Notes: a model not told the origin generated them from the sequence alone. A DNA stretch of 64,000 nt from Granulibacter bethesdensis CGDNIH1 (GCF_000014285.2 NC_008343.2:1762501-1826500), one strand, 5' to 3'. Shown: positions 8,299-17,286, counted from the first letter of the stretch. A program made the numbers and translations.

Positions 8299-9540
8299 TC
8301 AGAGAGTCTGTGAAGCGGTGCCGGACAAGGTTTCCGCCTGCACCTGCGCCTGCACCCTGGCCAAAGCGGCCTGCGCGTTTTTCAGCGCAGCATCGGCCTG
8401 TTCCGTTTCACTGGGAATCCATTGCGGCGGGAAAAATAATTGCCAACCTGAGGGTGCAGAGGCCCGCAATCCTCTCTGCTGCCATAGCAAGGACACCAGA
8501 CGTTCCAGTGCCGGGACCAGCACACGCCGCTGCATCGCCTGCACCAGCGCGATATACACTTCCCGATCCCCTTCCCCGGTCGCGTTCTGACCGGCGGCGG
8601 AACGCCCGAACAGATGCGTCACCGGAATACCGGTGCAGGCAGCAATGGAAATCTCGAATGCCTCGATCTGGTCGCTGACACCGGAAAGATTGAGATCGTG
8701 AACCTGCCACTGGTCCCCGGCATCAATGACCACGGTGTTCAACACGTTGCGCGCCAGATCGACCCGGCGCACACGCTCCCGCACGCTTTCCAGCAAGGGT
8801 GAGTTCGCGGCATCATCTGCCTCCATCGCCGCCTGACGCAGCAGGTCGCCGAGGCCGGCCATCCCGAACACCGCCTGTTGCTTGCGTTCCAGCATGCCGC
8901 GCGACAGCCGCAGCGCATCCTGATAACGCTGAACCTCCTCCAGACACCCGCTCAGCACCGAGCGTCCGCGCCAGGGCAGACCGTTGCTCATGCCATGTGG
9001 CAGCGGCGCACCCGGCAGGGGCAGTAACCGCGTTTCATGCACCGTGAACATCGTGCCGCCACCGCGCGGTGTCACGCGATACACCATCGGCTGACCACAG
9101 CGTGCATCGGCGGGATCATCGTAAAGCTGATCCACCGTGATTTCCTCGGCGTCGAACACACGTAGTTCAGCAATGCCGGACAGGGAAGAGAGGCGCAAAG
9201 GACGCTGTGGATCGGCCTCATCATCCGCGAACAGCATCACGGCGGCTCCGCCGAACAGACGTGCCCAGCGCAATGCCTCCGTCATCCGCGCCGGAACATG
9301 CAGCCGGGCGATCTCCGCCGCCATGGCCTGTTCCGCAGCCGCGTCACCATCGCACAGAACAGTAACACCCCGTGACAGTGCATCTTCCGCCGGAGCATCG
9401 ACAATCCGTGCCGCCAATCCTCCCTGAAGATAGGCCGATAAAACCGTACCAGCCGCGCGCGTGTCGCCAGGCATCATCAGCGTTCCCGGCTGCACAGCAC
9501 CGAGCACACCGGACAGATAATCATCGAGCCGTGTGCCCAT
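8299..9540 (-). CDS. Phage portal protein, DUF1073-like
   Basis: The protein has 413 residues and begins MGTRLDDYLSGVLGAVQPGT. It matches the general pattern of DUF1073 portal proteins: an N-terminal ring helix region, LFGGAAVMLFADD, the strand LRVFDAEEITVDQ, and ACTGIPVTHLFGRSAAGQNA near residues 305-325. The dodecameric portal forms the DNA entry channel and docks the terminase. It lies 32 bases after the large terminase, as expected. The frame is intact. Confidence 0.75.
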   Translation of the reverse strand: MGTRLDDYLSGVLGAVQPGTLMMPGDTRAAGTVLSAYLQGGLAARIVDAPAEDALSRGVTVLCDGDAAAEQAMAAEIARLHVPARMTEALRWARLFGGAAVMLFADDEADPQRPLRLSSLSGIAELRVFDAEEITVDQLYDDPADARCGQPMVYRVTPRGGGTMFTVHETRLLPLPGAPLPHGMSNGLPWRGRSVLSGCLEEVQRYQDALRLSRGMLERKQQAVFGMAGLGDLLRQAAMEADDAANSPLLESVRERVRRVDLARNVLNTVVIDAGDQWQVHDLNLSGVSDQIEAFEISIAACTGIPVTHLFGRSAAGQNATGEGDREVYIALVQAMQRRVLVPALERLVSLLWQQRGLRASAPSGWQLFFPPQWIPSETEQADAALKNAQAALARVQAQVQAETLSGTASQTL

Positions 9541-9572
9541 GATTGCATCCTTGCAGAAAATAAAACCGATTT

Positions 9573-11003
9573 TTAAAGATAGGCGAGGAACGATGCGCGC
9601 GTGTCCCGCCCCTGCGTCAGCGCCAGAAAAGCGCGGGACAGCGCATCCACCTGGTCGTCATGTCTGGCGGAGGGAAACCCCGCCAACTCATCCAGCAATG
9701 CCGCCTGCCAGGCACCCGGCAGCATATCGACATTGCCCGCATTCACCTGCGCCGCGAACGGCATGGCGCGGGTGGATTTATCGCCGCTCTCCGGCGAGGT
9801 CTCGACGACATAACCGCCGAGCATCCGCGCCAGATAAGCCGCCTGTGCCTTGCCTGCCTGACCGGGGTCACGCGGGATGGAAATCCGCACCGACGCACCA
9901 TCCCGGCTGGCCGTGGCGGCGATGATGCGCGTCACATCCTCCGGCCCGCCACGCAGACGCACGATATCGCCAATGACAAAACGCCCCGCGGCATCACGAC
10001 CCAGCCGCGCCCCCACCGTCCAGTCGGGATCACCGGTACCGGTCTGTCGCGTCGCCGCCAGATCCCAGGCCCGCACCCATTGCACAGAAGCCGGTGCCGC
10101 AAGAATGCAGGACAGAGCAGCCGTTTTGAACAACGCACCCTCTGCAGGGCGCGGCTGCTGCTGATACAGCGCCGCCCAGTCCCGCATCGCGCCACCGCGT
10201 TCATACTCCGCCTTCACGCGCTGCAATTCACCGGCATAGCCGTAGGAATCATCTCCCCACAACCATTCTCCCGGTAAGCGGCCCAGCGGATCATTGTCCT
10301 CGGCCTGCGCCGGCAGATTGACGCGACGCCATGACGATCCCTGACGCAGCAACAGGCGGCCGCCCAGATCATCCTCATGCCACCGTGTCATGATCACCAC
10401 GATGCGGCCACCCGGTTTCATACGGGTGCGCAGATCAGCCCCGAACCAGTTCCACACACGCTCCCGGCAGGCACGGCTATCGGCATCGGCCCTTGATTTG
10501 ACAGGATCGTCGATGATTGCCACATCCGCACGCCGTCCGGCAATCGGGCCGCCAATACCAACGGCCTTATAGGCCGATCCGTTCTCCGCCTCCCAATCCC
10601 TTGCATTTTCACGCCGCAATCCGGTACCGAGAATGGAAGCGTAATCACGCAGACAGGATTGCACACCACGGCTGACATGATCAGCCAGATCGGCGGTATG
10701 GGAGGCGCCGATCACCCGGATGCCAGATTGCAGCGCCATCAGCCATGCAGGAAAAATACGGCTGGCATAAGTCGACTTCGCCGATCCCGGCGGCATGGTG
10801 ATCAACAGACGATCGACTGTTCCATGCGCCACCGCCTGCAATTCTTTCAACAGCAGATGATGATGCGCAGCCGGATAAAGATTCTGTTCCGCCATGACCA
10901 GGCGTGCAAACTCCGGAAGGCTCTCCCTTGCTGCCAGATCGCGCAGGCGGCGACGCAGCGCCAGTTCCCGTCTGAGCGCAGTATCCGCCGCCTGCATCGA
11001 CAT
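9573..11003 (-). CDS. terL: Phage terminase large subunit
   Basis: The protein has 476 residues. It is the packaging ATPase and nuclease. The Walker A motif is TMPPGSAKS (about residues 69-77) and Walker B is VAIIDDP (about 161-167). The coupling segment is VVIMTRWHEDD. The nuclease half begins near WVRAWDLAATRQ and ends with HDDQVDALSRAFLAL, the usual distal acidic motif. AGGA lies ten bases before the ATG at 11003. A second ATG two codons later is possible. It follows the small terminase by 12 bases and looks functional. Confidence 0.88.
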   Translation of the reverse strand: MSMQAADTALRRELALRRRLRDLAARESLPEFARLVMAEQNLYPAAHHHLLLKELQAVAHGTVDRLLITMPPGSAKSTYASRIFPAWLMALQSGIRVIGASHTADLADHVSRGVQSCLRDYASILGTGLRRENARDWEAENGSAYKAVGIGGPIAGRRADVAIIDDPVKSRADADSRACRERVWNWFGADLRTRMKPGGRIVVIMTRWHEDDLGGRLLLRQGSSWRRVNLPAQAEDNDPLGRLPGEWLWGDDSYGYAGELQRVKAEYERGGAMRDWAALYQQQPRPAEGALFKTAALSCILAAPASVQWVRAWDLAATRQTGTGDPDWTVGARLGRDAAGRFVIGDIVRLRGGPEDVTRIIAATASRDGASVRISIPRDPGQAGKAQAAYLARMLGGYVVETSPESGDKSTRAMPFAAQVNAGNVDMLPGAWQAALLDELAGFPSARHDDQVDALSRAFLALTQGRDTRASFLAYL

Positions 11004-11015
11004 ATGAGATAAATC

Positions 11016-11567
11016 CTAGGTTTTTTTCTGATGGGCGCGGAGGGAATCCAGTTCCGCCTCGATCTCCGCACGGCTCATGGCCTGCGCCGGATCGCGGGAG
11101 GGCGTTTCCCTGAATAATCCCAGCGCCCGACCAAGCTCGACCAGAGCAGCGCGTTTATCGGCAAGCTTCACCCGCAGGCCACGTGGCGTTTCAACCACTT
11201 CCTCGATCGCAAAAGCGGTATCGTCATCGAGTGAGGACGATGCCTTGACCCGCAACCCGTCCTCCGACCATTCCAGCACGTCGCGCGCATCATAAAATGC
11301 CAGACGCGCCAGAGCCGCGACTATGTTTTCCTTTGTCACAGGCTGGATCATTTTCTTTTTATCTGCTTCCGTCTCCTGCTGCGCCTCATGCGCCAGAGCG
11401 GCACGGATGGCAGCACTGTTGAGACAACGCCTTGCCCCCGCGGCAATCTGCGCCGGCGAGAGATCAGGACCATAGCTGACAGCATAAGCCTGCTCGGCAT
11501 TGCCGTTCAGCGCGGCATAGGCCACCACGAATTTCTGCTGCCGATCTGTAAGAGAAAAGCGTGTCAC
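11016..11567 (-). CDS. Phage terminase small subunit (GTG start)
   Basis: The protein has 183 residues from the GTG at 11567 and begins VTRFSLTDRQQKFVVAYAAL, a typical Terminase_2 opening (TxRQxxFVxxYxxxxNxxxA). It recognises packaging-initiation sites on DNA. AAGGATC lies a few bases before the GTG. A longer frame from 11639 exists, but its first codons lie inside a strong terminator hairpin (11607-11635), so that start is unlikely. The middle segment has DARDVLEWSEDG and the end is helical and acidic, as usual for this family. Confidence 0.75.
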   Translation of the reverse strand: MTRFSLTDRQQKFVVAYAALNGNAEQAYAVSYGPDLSPAQIAAGARRCLNSAAIRAALAHEAQQETEADKKKMIQPVTKENIVAALARLAFYDARDVLEWSEDGLRVKASSSLDDDTAFAIEEVVETPRGLRVKLADKRAALVELGRALGLFRETPSRDPAQAMSRAEIEAELDSLRAHQKKT

Positions 11568-11606
11568 GCCCTGATCCTTCGGGTCTTTCCGTCCGAGCGT
11601 GCATAC

Positions 11607-11635
11607 AAAAAACCCCGTGTTTTCACACAGGGTTT
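11607..11635 (-). terminator. Rho-independent terminator before the phage late operon
   Basis: An 11-base stem (11610-11620 with 11625-11635, one C/A mismatch) has a four-base loop. On the minus strand the second arm runs into six T residues. It would end transcripts from the cytochrome c gene and lies 40 bases before the small-terminase GTG. Confidence 0.75.
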
Positions 11636-11781
11636 GCAAAGACCGGATTTGAGGGAAAATCTTCCGAACCGGACAAAATTCCGATTTGATATAAAAACCC
11701 TACTTTATCATCCCGGTGATCGTCAAGCTTTTTTTCCTTTTCATCCTGAATGAATCACAATATCGCCTCTTTATAACGGGT

Positions 11782-12609
11782 TTATAATCCTGCCATGTAG
11801 TCGATAATGGCCTCGATCATCTCATCCGGCAGGGTTTTCGCGCTAAACCCCGGCATCTGCCGGCCCGGCCAGTCCCGCACCGAGGCCGGATCACGAATAT
11901 AGCGATGCAGGGCTGGCCGCTGAAAATAGGCTGTCGGATTCATGGGTTTTCCAAGATCAGGCCCAACCGAGCCATCCCCCGCGCCATTCAGCCGATGGCA
12001 GGGCAAACAGAAAGCGATAAAAGCTTTCTGCCCCTGCTTGATCCGTGCCGGTGCATCCGGTGACAATGCCAGTTGAGGCCAGCGTTCCAGAGGTGCCGTT
12101 CTGATGGCCAAATGGGTGATGCGATACGGCCAGTATTCGCTGGAGACACGCTCCGCGCCTGCACCACTCCAGATGATGTAAAATGGCCCGGCACTGGCTT
12201 TCTTACCCGGCAAAGGCGGCCATGGATATTGAGGATCCTCCACCGCCAGCCATGGCTGCGGCTGAGACGCATCCTGTGACGCCGCTCTGATCATCTGTAA
12301 TGGCAGATCGGCGCTGAACCCGTCCGAGGCTGTGGCGGTCAGCACGCCGCTATCATCCGTCACTTTCCCCAGCAACGCCGCGAGGCTGACGGCACGATAA
12401 CGCCGTGTCCCGCCATAACTGCCATCCTGCACTGTGACCCATTGTGCATCAGACCGTGCCAGCAAGGCGGCAGCGGACAGCGACTGTTTCCGGCCATTGG
12501 AAGAACCGATCACCAGCGTCTCCGCCGGCGTCTCTGCCGTCCGGGCCGTCATGACGGGACACACTGCCAGCATGATGACCATACCCGCCTTCCAGAGCCT
12601 GCGTCTCAT
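11782..12609 (-). CDS. Exported protein with C-terminal c-type cytochrome domain
   Basis: From ATG 12609 the protein has 275 residues. It starts MRRRLWKAGMVIMLAVCPVM, a Sec signal peptide ending near TARTAE. The N-terminal half resembles a periplasmic molybdopterin-oxidoreductase-like fold without a recognisable cofactor motif. The C-terminal half carries one haem site, CLPCH, and a later Met-Pro-Gly-Phe that can supply the axial Met. It probably transfers electrons in the periplasm. An upstream AGG favours this start over ATGs at 12630 and 12681. It sits between early and late phage blocks but looks like a host gene. Confidence 0.7.
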   Translation of the reverse strand: MRRRLWKAGMVIMLAVCPVMTARTAETPAETLVIGSSNGRKQSLSAAALLARSDAQWVTVQDGSYGGTRRYRAVSLAALLGKVTDDSGVLTATASDGFSADLPLQMIRAASQDASQPQPWLAVEDPQYPWPPLPGKKASAGPFYIIWSGAGAERVSSEYWPYRITHLAIRTAPLERWPQLALSPDAPARIKQGQKAFIAFCLPCHRLNGAGDGSVGPDLGKPMNPTAYFQRPALHRYIRDPASVRDWPGRQMPGFSAKTLPDEMIEAIIDYMAGL

Positions 12610-12635
12610 CCGACCTGATCCTGTCCTCATCGCAT

Positions 12636-12677
12636 AAAAAAACCGCTCCATCCCGGCGGAAAACCGGCATGGAGCGG
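12636..12677 (-). terminator. Terminator after the porin gene
   Basis: A 14-base stem (12643-12656 with 12664-12677, one mismatch) is followed on the minus strand by seven T residues. It lies 58 bases after the porin stop and just before the cytochrome start, so the two genes are separate units. Confidence 0.8.
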
Positions 12678-12734
12678 GCAAAACAGTAAGGGAAGAAACC
12701 TGAAAAAACTATCAGATCAAGGCTGAGGCCGCGA

Positions 12735-14156
12735 TCAGAAATTCACGATCATATCCAGGTTGAACCACAGCATGTCATTCGTGCCGTTATTCACGACAGG
12801 GAAATAGCCATTGGCCGCGCTGGGAACTGCGGATTCATTGAACGGGTTGGTGCCGTTCAGCGAACGGTCATAGCGGATTTCCGGGCGCACGGTGAACTTG
12901 CCGCCCCAGAACATATGACGGTTCACGAAATCCGGGCGATAGGTCACACCCAGCGTCAATTCGCCATAGGTGGTCGGCGGCGCAAGATAGTACGGGTAAG
13001 GCTTGTTGCTGATGGCACGGGTGAAGGAGGTAAAGCTGGCATATTCAGCGATAATCAGGCCGGTATTGTCGCGGAACACTTCACCACGGGCGTTGAAGGT
13101 CAGGTTCGGATTGATATCATAGGCCAGATAGGTGGTCACGCCATACGCATCGGCCCGCAGCAGATCGTCATGCAGATAGGTGGCATCGACCGTCACGGTC
13201 GTTTTCTCGTTCACCTTATAGCTGGCGAGGAAATCGGCATTATACTGCATCTCGTCATTGGCACGGGGGCCGACACCGGCACTGGTCCACAGCCCGTCGG
13301 GTGAAGTCACCGGATAGCTGTTGTTTCCCTGCGGGCCGAAATGACCGATCAGGTGCATATTCAGCTTGTTGTCCATCAGGTTGTTCCACTGAACGCCGAT
13401 GGTGCCCTTGGGACGGTTGTTATTACCCGCATTGCCGAAGCTGGTGGAATTACCCGCATCCACGCCGAGGATGAAATCCATCTTGTCGGTCAGATGTGTC
13501 GTCGTCATTACCCCGATCATTTCGAAGGGGACGATGTAATCAGAGGCATAATTGAACGTATAGAAAGGCCGCAGCAAGGCCGGCGTGCCTTCCGATCCCA
13601 GCAGACCGTACATCTGGCCGACCTGGATATCCACGCCGCCCTTGGTAAACCACGGCAGGTGGAAATCAATATGCGCCTGCGTCGGCACCCATTGATACAG
13701 CCCGGTCAGCACGCCATCCGCCATACCGATGGTGGGATCGAAGCGGGCGTCAGAGCCGTACATCATCTCGAACACAAAGCCCACACCATAGCCTTTGCCG
13801 ACATCCTGAATGGGATGCGACAGATTACCCATGATCTGGTTCATCGTGACCGTATTGGCACGGTCGGCATAGAACTGGCCGAAATTGCGGCCCGATTTGG
13901 TCCACGGATTACCCGTAATGCCGGCCTGAATGGTCAGATGCGCCTCCGTATTATCCCAGTAGGAGGCTTTGGATTTCGGCTTCTGTGCAGCTGAGATCGC
14001 CTGCTGCTGCTCGGCCGGCATTTCGCTGATGGTGGGGCGCATTTCATCCCCTTTCGGTTCCTCCGGCACCTGGGCGCGGCCTTGACCCGCCAGTCCGAAC
14101 AGAACGGTTCCGAAACAGAGTGCAGTCGTTGCCCGCCAGATCATTTTCCCGTTCAC
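12735..14156 (-). CDS. Outer-membrane beta-barrel porin, BBP2-like
   Basis: The protein has 473 residues from GTG 14156, with AAAAGG eight bases upstream; ATG 14144 is an alternative. A signal peptide (CFGTVLFGLAGQGRAQ) leads into an acidic linker and then a long series of amphipathic strands ending in a terminal aromatic, WFNLDMIVNF. The pattern matches the putative beta-barrel porin-2 family. It would sit in the outer membrane and allow solute diffusion; the substrate is unknown. It lies within the prophage span, transcribed with it but closed by its own terminator, so it may be cargo that alters the lysogen surface. Confidence 0.75.
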   Translation of the reverse strand: MNGKMIWRATTALCFGTVLFGLAGQGRAQVPEEPKGDEMRPTISEMPAEQQQAISAAQKPKSKASYWDNTEAHLTIQAGITGNPWTKSGRNFGQFYADRANTVTMNQIMGNLSHPIQDVGKGYGVGFVFEMMYGSDARFDPTIGMADGVLTGLYQWVPTQAHIDFHLPWFTKGGVDIQVGQMYGLLGSEGTPALLRPFYTFNYASDYIVPFEMIGVMTTTHLTDKMDFILGVDAGNSTSFGNAGNNNRPKGTIGVQWNNLMDNKLNMHLIGHFGPQGNNSYPVTSPDGLWTSAGVGPRANDEMQYNADFLASYKVNEKTTVTVDATYLHDDLLRADAYGVTTYLAYDINPNLTFNARGEVFRDNTGLIIAEYASFTSFTRAISNKPYPYYLAPPTTYGELTLGVTYRPDFVNRHMFWGGKFTVRPEIRYDRSLNGTNPFNESAVPSAANGYFPVVNNGTNDMLWFNLDMIVNF

Positions 14157-14853
14157 GGATACAACCTTTTTATTGTCTATATTTTCAGATTTTCTTCCGC
14201 CTCTGTGTCCATTTGCGAATAATCACTGACGTTTGTCAGCAAGCTGCATCAGGATGACAGTGGCGTTACCAAAGTTTCATGGAGCCAAAGCCCGGTTATT
14301 GAACAAAGCCGACACAAACTTTTATTTCAGCTTCGAACAGACTTATTTTGACCTGTTGAGACCAATTCATCACGTTTCCGGACTGTTCCATACGTGCCGG
14401 AACCTGTTTTACCATCTTCATCATGATCCCCCGCTCTGCTTCCTTGCCTCCCCCCATGGACACCCGTTCAAGGGGCCACGCCACGGCGAAGCATATGTCT
14501 GCCAACTACAAAGCAACTGGCATGCCATAATTCCTGTCAGGTAATTTTTTTTCCTGATATCCGCGTAAACAGGGCCATTTCCTTTCAGCAAGCGTTCACC
14601 CAGGCGAATGGCGTGCCGTCAGGAAATGGCTATTTTTTTATCATGATGAACAAAGGATGACTTTTATTTTAAGATTGGCAGGCAAAACCGTTTTGGAATT
14701 GAATCTTTTCAGGCCGATGCAGGAAAGCGTCCCTCTCCCTTATCGACACCCGTTACCAACCCCATTCAGTCATATTTTTTTACATTCCAGACAGACTGTT
14801 TAAGAAATCGACCCTTATATTGAGGATAACGATAAAGATACGGGAGAATAAAA
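14157..14853. other. 697-base gap without a convincing gene
   Basis: The stretch between the porin and the lipoprotein is AT-richer than its neighbours. A 103-codon plus-strand frame (14233-14544) shows no start signal or protein pattern and is probably chance. The only structure seen is a long stem-loop: a 10-base arm at 14574-14583 pairs with 14621-14630 and is followed by a T-rich run. Promoters for the two flanking divergent genes should lie here. Confidence 0.5.
14574..14640 (+). terminator. Long stem-loop followed by T-run
   Basis: The arm 14574-14583 is perfectly complementary to 14621-14630, with about 37 bases between them that could fold further. A run of T residues follows on the plus strand. 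It might be a terminator or the 3' end of a small RNA; no upstream gene on plus is seen. Confidence 0.3.
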
Positions 14854-15108
14854 ATGCCAGTCTTTACCAGCCCAGTACTTTCCAACAACAAGGGCAAAAC
14901 CCATATCCGCGGCATGATAACTCATGCTGTTCTTGCTACCTTCGTGCTTCTGGGTGCTGCGGCTTGCGCCGGCACGAGCAATGACGGCTTGAACGGACAG
15001 ACCGTGATGGAAGAAACCATGGATACGCATGAGGCCGGTTTCTGTCAGGACAAGCTGATGTGGGGCCCGCAGAAACGCCCACAAATCAGGCATGTCTGCG
15101 AAAAATAA
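14854..15108 (+). CDS. Small lipoprotein
   Basis: The protein has 84 residues. A signal segment (ITHAVLATFVLLGAAACAG) ends in a lipobox with the Cys at about residue 38, so the mature lipoprotein would be under 50 residues. A second in-frame Met at residue 21 is the more usual distance from a lipobox and may be the true start, although GGGAGA precedes the first ATG. The mature part is polar and ends HVCEK. Function is unknown. It is the only plus-strand gene between the prophage blocks. Confidence 0.55.
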   Translation: MPVFTSPVLSNNKGKTHIRGMITHAVLATFVLLGAAACAGTSNDGLNGQTVMEETMDTHEAGFCQDKLMWGPQKRPQIRHVCEK

Positions 15109-15190
15109 AGGATCTTCTCCTCACCGGCCCCGATAAAGGATGAGTGCAGCAGACAGACAGAGAGAGAGGCGTGGTGAAGCTGATGAAGCC

Positions 15191-15745
15191 TCACCGCGCC
15201 TCCTCGGGTTTTGAGGGGGAAGCAGGTTGCCGACCCGCATAATGATCGGCCAGCGCGTCCAATGCCTCGATCAACCACGGCCGGGCACGTCCATTGCGCA
15301 TGTGATGTGCCTGTTCGTATGCTCCCAGCGTTTTCCAATCCACCACGACCCAGGCGAAGACCGCCCGCGACCGCTCCGGCACCGCGGACAAAGCGGCACG
15401 GCAGCGGCGGAGTGCCAGAAGCTGCCGCTCAGCCGGGCCATGCCCCGGACCTGCCGAATTCGTCACACGTCCCAGCGCCAGAGAAGTCATCCGGCATCCG
15501 GCGGAAATACCCTGCGCCCGCGCATACTCATCGCGGAACCGCTCGGCAGCGCAGAACAGGGCCTGCGGCAGATCGCCACGTGCATGCATCAGTTGCAGCC
15601 CATCCCGGCGGCGACGCAGCCGGATCGAAGGGGACTGACTGGCTTCTCCCTTCTCATCCGGGGTATTTTCCTGTTGCAGGGACAGCATCACCGTTTCCCT
15701 CAGGATACGCGGGGAAAGGTCGGACGGGGCGGAGAGATAGCTCAT
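15191..15745 (-). CDS. Prophage early-operon protein, unknown
   Basis: From ATG 15745 the protein has 184 residues and begins MSYLSAPSDLSPRILRETVM. The ATG overlaps the TGA of the upstream gene (ATGA), so translation is coupled. The C-terminal half is helical and reads like a DUF6456-type domain (ALFCAAERFRDEYARAQGIS, then RQLLALRRCRAALSAVPE), a weak resemblance only. It is the last gene of the early operon; an imperfect hairpin overlaps its stop (15164-15202). A role in replication or late regulation is possible but unsupported. Confidence 0.5.
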   Translation of the reverse strand: MSYLSAPSDLSPRILRETVMLSLQQENTPDEKGEASQSPSIRLRRRRDGLQLMHARGDLPQALFCAAERFRDEYARAQGISAGCRMTSLALGRVTNSAGPGHGPAERQLLALRRCRAALSAVPERSRAVFAWVVVDWKTLGAYEQAHHMRNGRARPWLIEALDALADHYAGRQPASPSKPEEAR

Positions 15746-16212
15746 GATGTAGGTTTCCTGCGTGATAAAGGCGTTCTGAAAGGGGAAGCCGGATCTTCGA
15801 CCCGCGCCGCGCGCTCCTGACGCCATGCGTTCAGCAGGGTGCTGACGGCGGCGATTTCCTCGGGCGATGGCGGCTTGCGCTCCGGGATCGGAGGAGACGA
15901 AAATTTTCCGGACGGGGGCAAAGCGCGGGAGGGCGGACGATGGGCCCGCCACCATGCCGACAACCCGTTGCGCACATCATCAAAGCCCGGCATCTGCATC
16001 CGCCGCGGCGCACAGGCGACATGTTCCAGACTGGCTTCGGTAAAGGCCGCATCCGGCATGCTCCTCAGTAAAGGAGCGTAGGCGCGGAACGCCCGCAAAG
16101 CCTCCGCCGGATCGGTCGGGTAAGTCAGCTGCGCCAGCGCCGTAAACCAGTCGCGCCGCTCCATCAGGCGCTGATGCGACGGCAGGGGATCAGACCGTGG
16201 AGGAAGGGGCAT
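15742..16212 (-). CDS. Prophage early-operon protein, unknown
   Basis: From ATG 16212 the protein has 156 residues and begins MPLPPRSDPLPSHQRLMERR. The ATG shares a base with the upstream TAA (TAATG). A longer frame to 16767 is open but overlaps the upstream gene entirely. It has a compact helical domain (residues about 10-85) containing WFTALAQLTYPTDPAEALRA, then a Pro-rich linker and a C-terminal helix (SPEEIAAVSTLLNAWRQERA). Position after a DUF1376-type protein suggests a replication accessory or helicase loader, but I see no motif that proves it. Confidence 0.5.
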   Translation of the reverse strand: MPLPPRSDPLPSHQRLMERRDWFTALAQLTYPTDPAEALRAFRAYAPLLRSMPDAAFTEASLEHVACAPRRMQMPGFDDVRNGLSAWWRAHRPPSRALPPSGKFSSPPIPERKPPSPEEIAAVSTLLNAWRQERAARVEDPASPFRTPLSRRKPTS

Positions 16213-17057
16213 TATGCTTCCTCCCCCATGGTGCAGGCCGCATGGCCGGGCTGCCATGCCGCATGCTCCCTCAGTAAAGCGTCCTGACGGCTGATGGCTC
16301 TTTTGCCGCGCCCCCTGTGGGAAGGGTTGTGGGAAGAGGAGGAGGCCGACCGCTCCGCATCGCCACGGCACCAGATGCGCCATGTCGCCGGCCAATCCCG
16401 CCGCAGACCGGCAGACCCCGACCGGGCCTGCCAGTAATCCCGGAACCGGGGCAACACCTCCTCCACCCTCAACCCCAGAGAGGTTGCAAAGCGCTGCTCT
16501 TCCTCTCCCGGTTGCCAATCCGGTGGCAGACGGCATCCTTCCGGCCCCCTCTGATGAGGATCCACCTGATGAGGGAGAGAGTGATTTTTTTCTCTCTCTG
16601 TCTCTATCCCTGTCCCTTGCATCTGCGCCTGCATATCCGGGGGCAAAGCGGGCGGAGCATGTTTCTCCCACCGGGCACGGGCGCGGCTGCGCTGGGCAAG
16701 GCGCATCGCCCAGGCCTGACAGGCTTTTTCCGCCACCACCGCATGATACAGCCGCCCATCCGCACAACGCTGCCAGCCATGCAGCGCCATGGTCCGCAGC
16801 CTCGGCCAGCGATTGCCCGCCCCGCTCAGCCGGGCCAGCACACGGTCATCATCCGGCAGGCTGCCCGCCGGGCGCTGGGTCCAGCTTTTCAGGATCAGCA
16901 GCAGGGCGGCCTTGAACTCATCCCCGCTGGACAGCGCCACCATATCGCTATCCGCCAGCCGCTCCACATCCAGCGGCATGAAAGGCAGGCCGCGGAGATC
17001 GCTTTCCGGCGGGGTCAGGGGGAGGGGCAAAGCTGAGGAAAGGGCTTCATGACTCAT
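16212..17057 (-). CDS. Prophage replication-type protein, DUF1376-like
   Basis: The protein has 281 residues. The N-terminal 100 residues follow the DUF1376 pattern: FMPLDVERLADSDMVALS, a long helix AALLLILKSWTQRPAGSLPD, and RLYHAVVAEKACQAWA. This family is common in prophage replication modules. The C-terminal third has a second helical segment (FRDYWQARSGSAGLRRDWPA) typical of the end of such proteins. Coupled stops and starts link it to its neighbours. It probably acts in replication initiation, an inference from family context. Confidence 0.6.
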   Translation of the reverse strand: MSHEALSSALPLPLTPPESDLRGLPFMPLDVERLADSDMVALSSGDEFKAALLLILKSWTQRPAGSLPDDDRVLARLSGAGNRWPRLRTMALHGWQRCADGRLYHAVVAEKACQAWAMRLAQRSRARARWEKHAPPALPPDMQAQMQGTGIETEREKNHSLPHQVDPHQRGPEGCRLPPDWQPGEEEQRFATSLGLRVEEVLPRFRDYWQARSGSAGLRRDWPATWRIWCRGDAERSASSSSHNPSHRGRGKRAISRQDALLREHAAWQPGHAACTMGEEA

Positions 17058-17061
17058 GCGC

Positions 17062-17235
17062 CTAATCCTCCATCACCCGGTGTTCAGGGCAGCGGAAAAT
17101 GAACCGATCCTCCGCCGATCGTGGGAACAACACGCCGCAATACAGGCATCGGCGCGGTGGCAGACCCGCCTTCCCCTCCGCATCGGCGGACAGGGAAGCA
17201 AGTGATGAAGCGGGAGGGGATTGTGACTCGACCAT
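17062..17235 (-). CDS. Small prophage zinc-ribbon-type protein
   Basis: The frame runs to an ATG at 17244, but that ATG lies inside the -10 of the early promoter. The ATG at 17235 (MVESQSPPASS) is therefore likelier and would give a nearly leaderless message of 57 codons. The C-terminal part contains CLYCGVLFPRSAED followed by CPEH, so Cys-X2-Cys and Cys-X2-His could bind zinc. It is the first early gene. Function is unknown; small zinc proteins at this place often act as regulators. Confidence 0.5.
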   Translation of the reverse strand: MVESQSPPASSLASLSADAEGKAGLPPRRCLYCGVLFPRSAEDRFIFRCPEHRVMED

Positions 17236-17242
17236 GCGCGGC

Positions 17243-17276
17243 ATTAAAAACTTAAGGGGTTAACCCCGTCAACACC
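17243..17276 (-). promoter_or_regulatory. Early leftward promoter with repressor operator
   Basis: On minus, TTGACG (17267-17272) is followed after 17 bases by TTTTAA (17244-17249). A perfect 12-base palindrome (17256-17267, GGGGTTAACCCC) lies between them, the expected place for a phage repressor to block transcription. Confidence 0.65.
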
Positions 17277-17286
17277 GAAATAACTG

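Noticed and set aside
14233-14544. Frame of 103 codons in the gap beside the porin
   Set aside because: No ribosome site, His/Pro/Leu-rich composition without pattern, and no partner genes.
15746-16767. Longer start for the second early gene (341 codons)
   Set aside because: The extension lies wholly inside the upstream gene in another frame, while ATG 16212 is coupled to the upstream stop.
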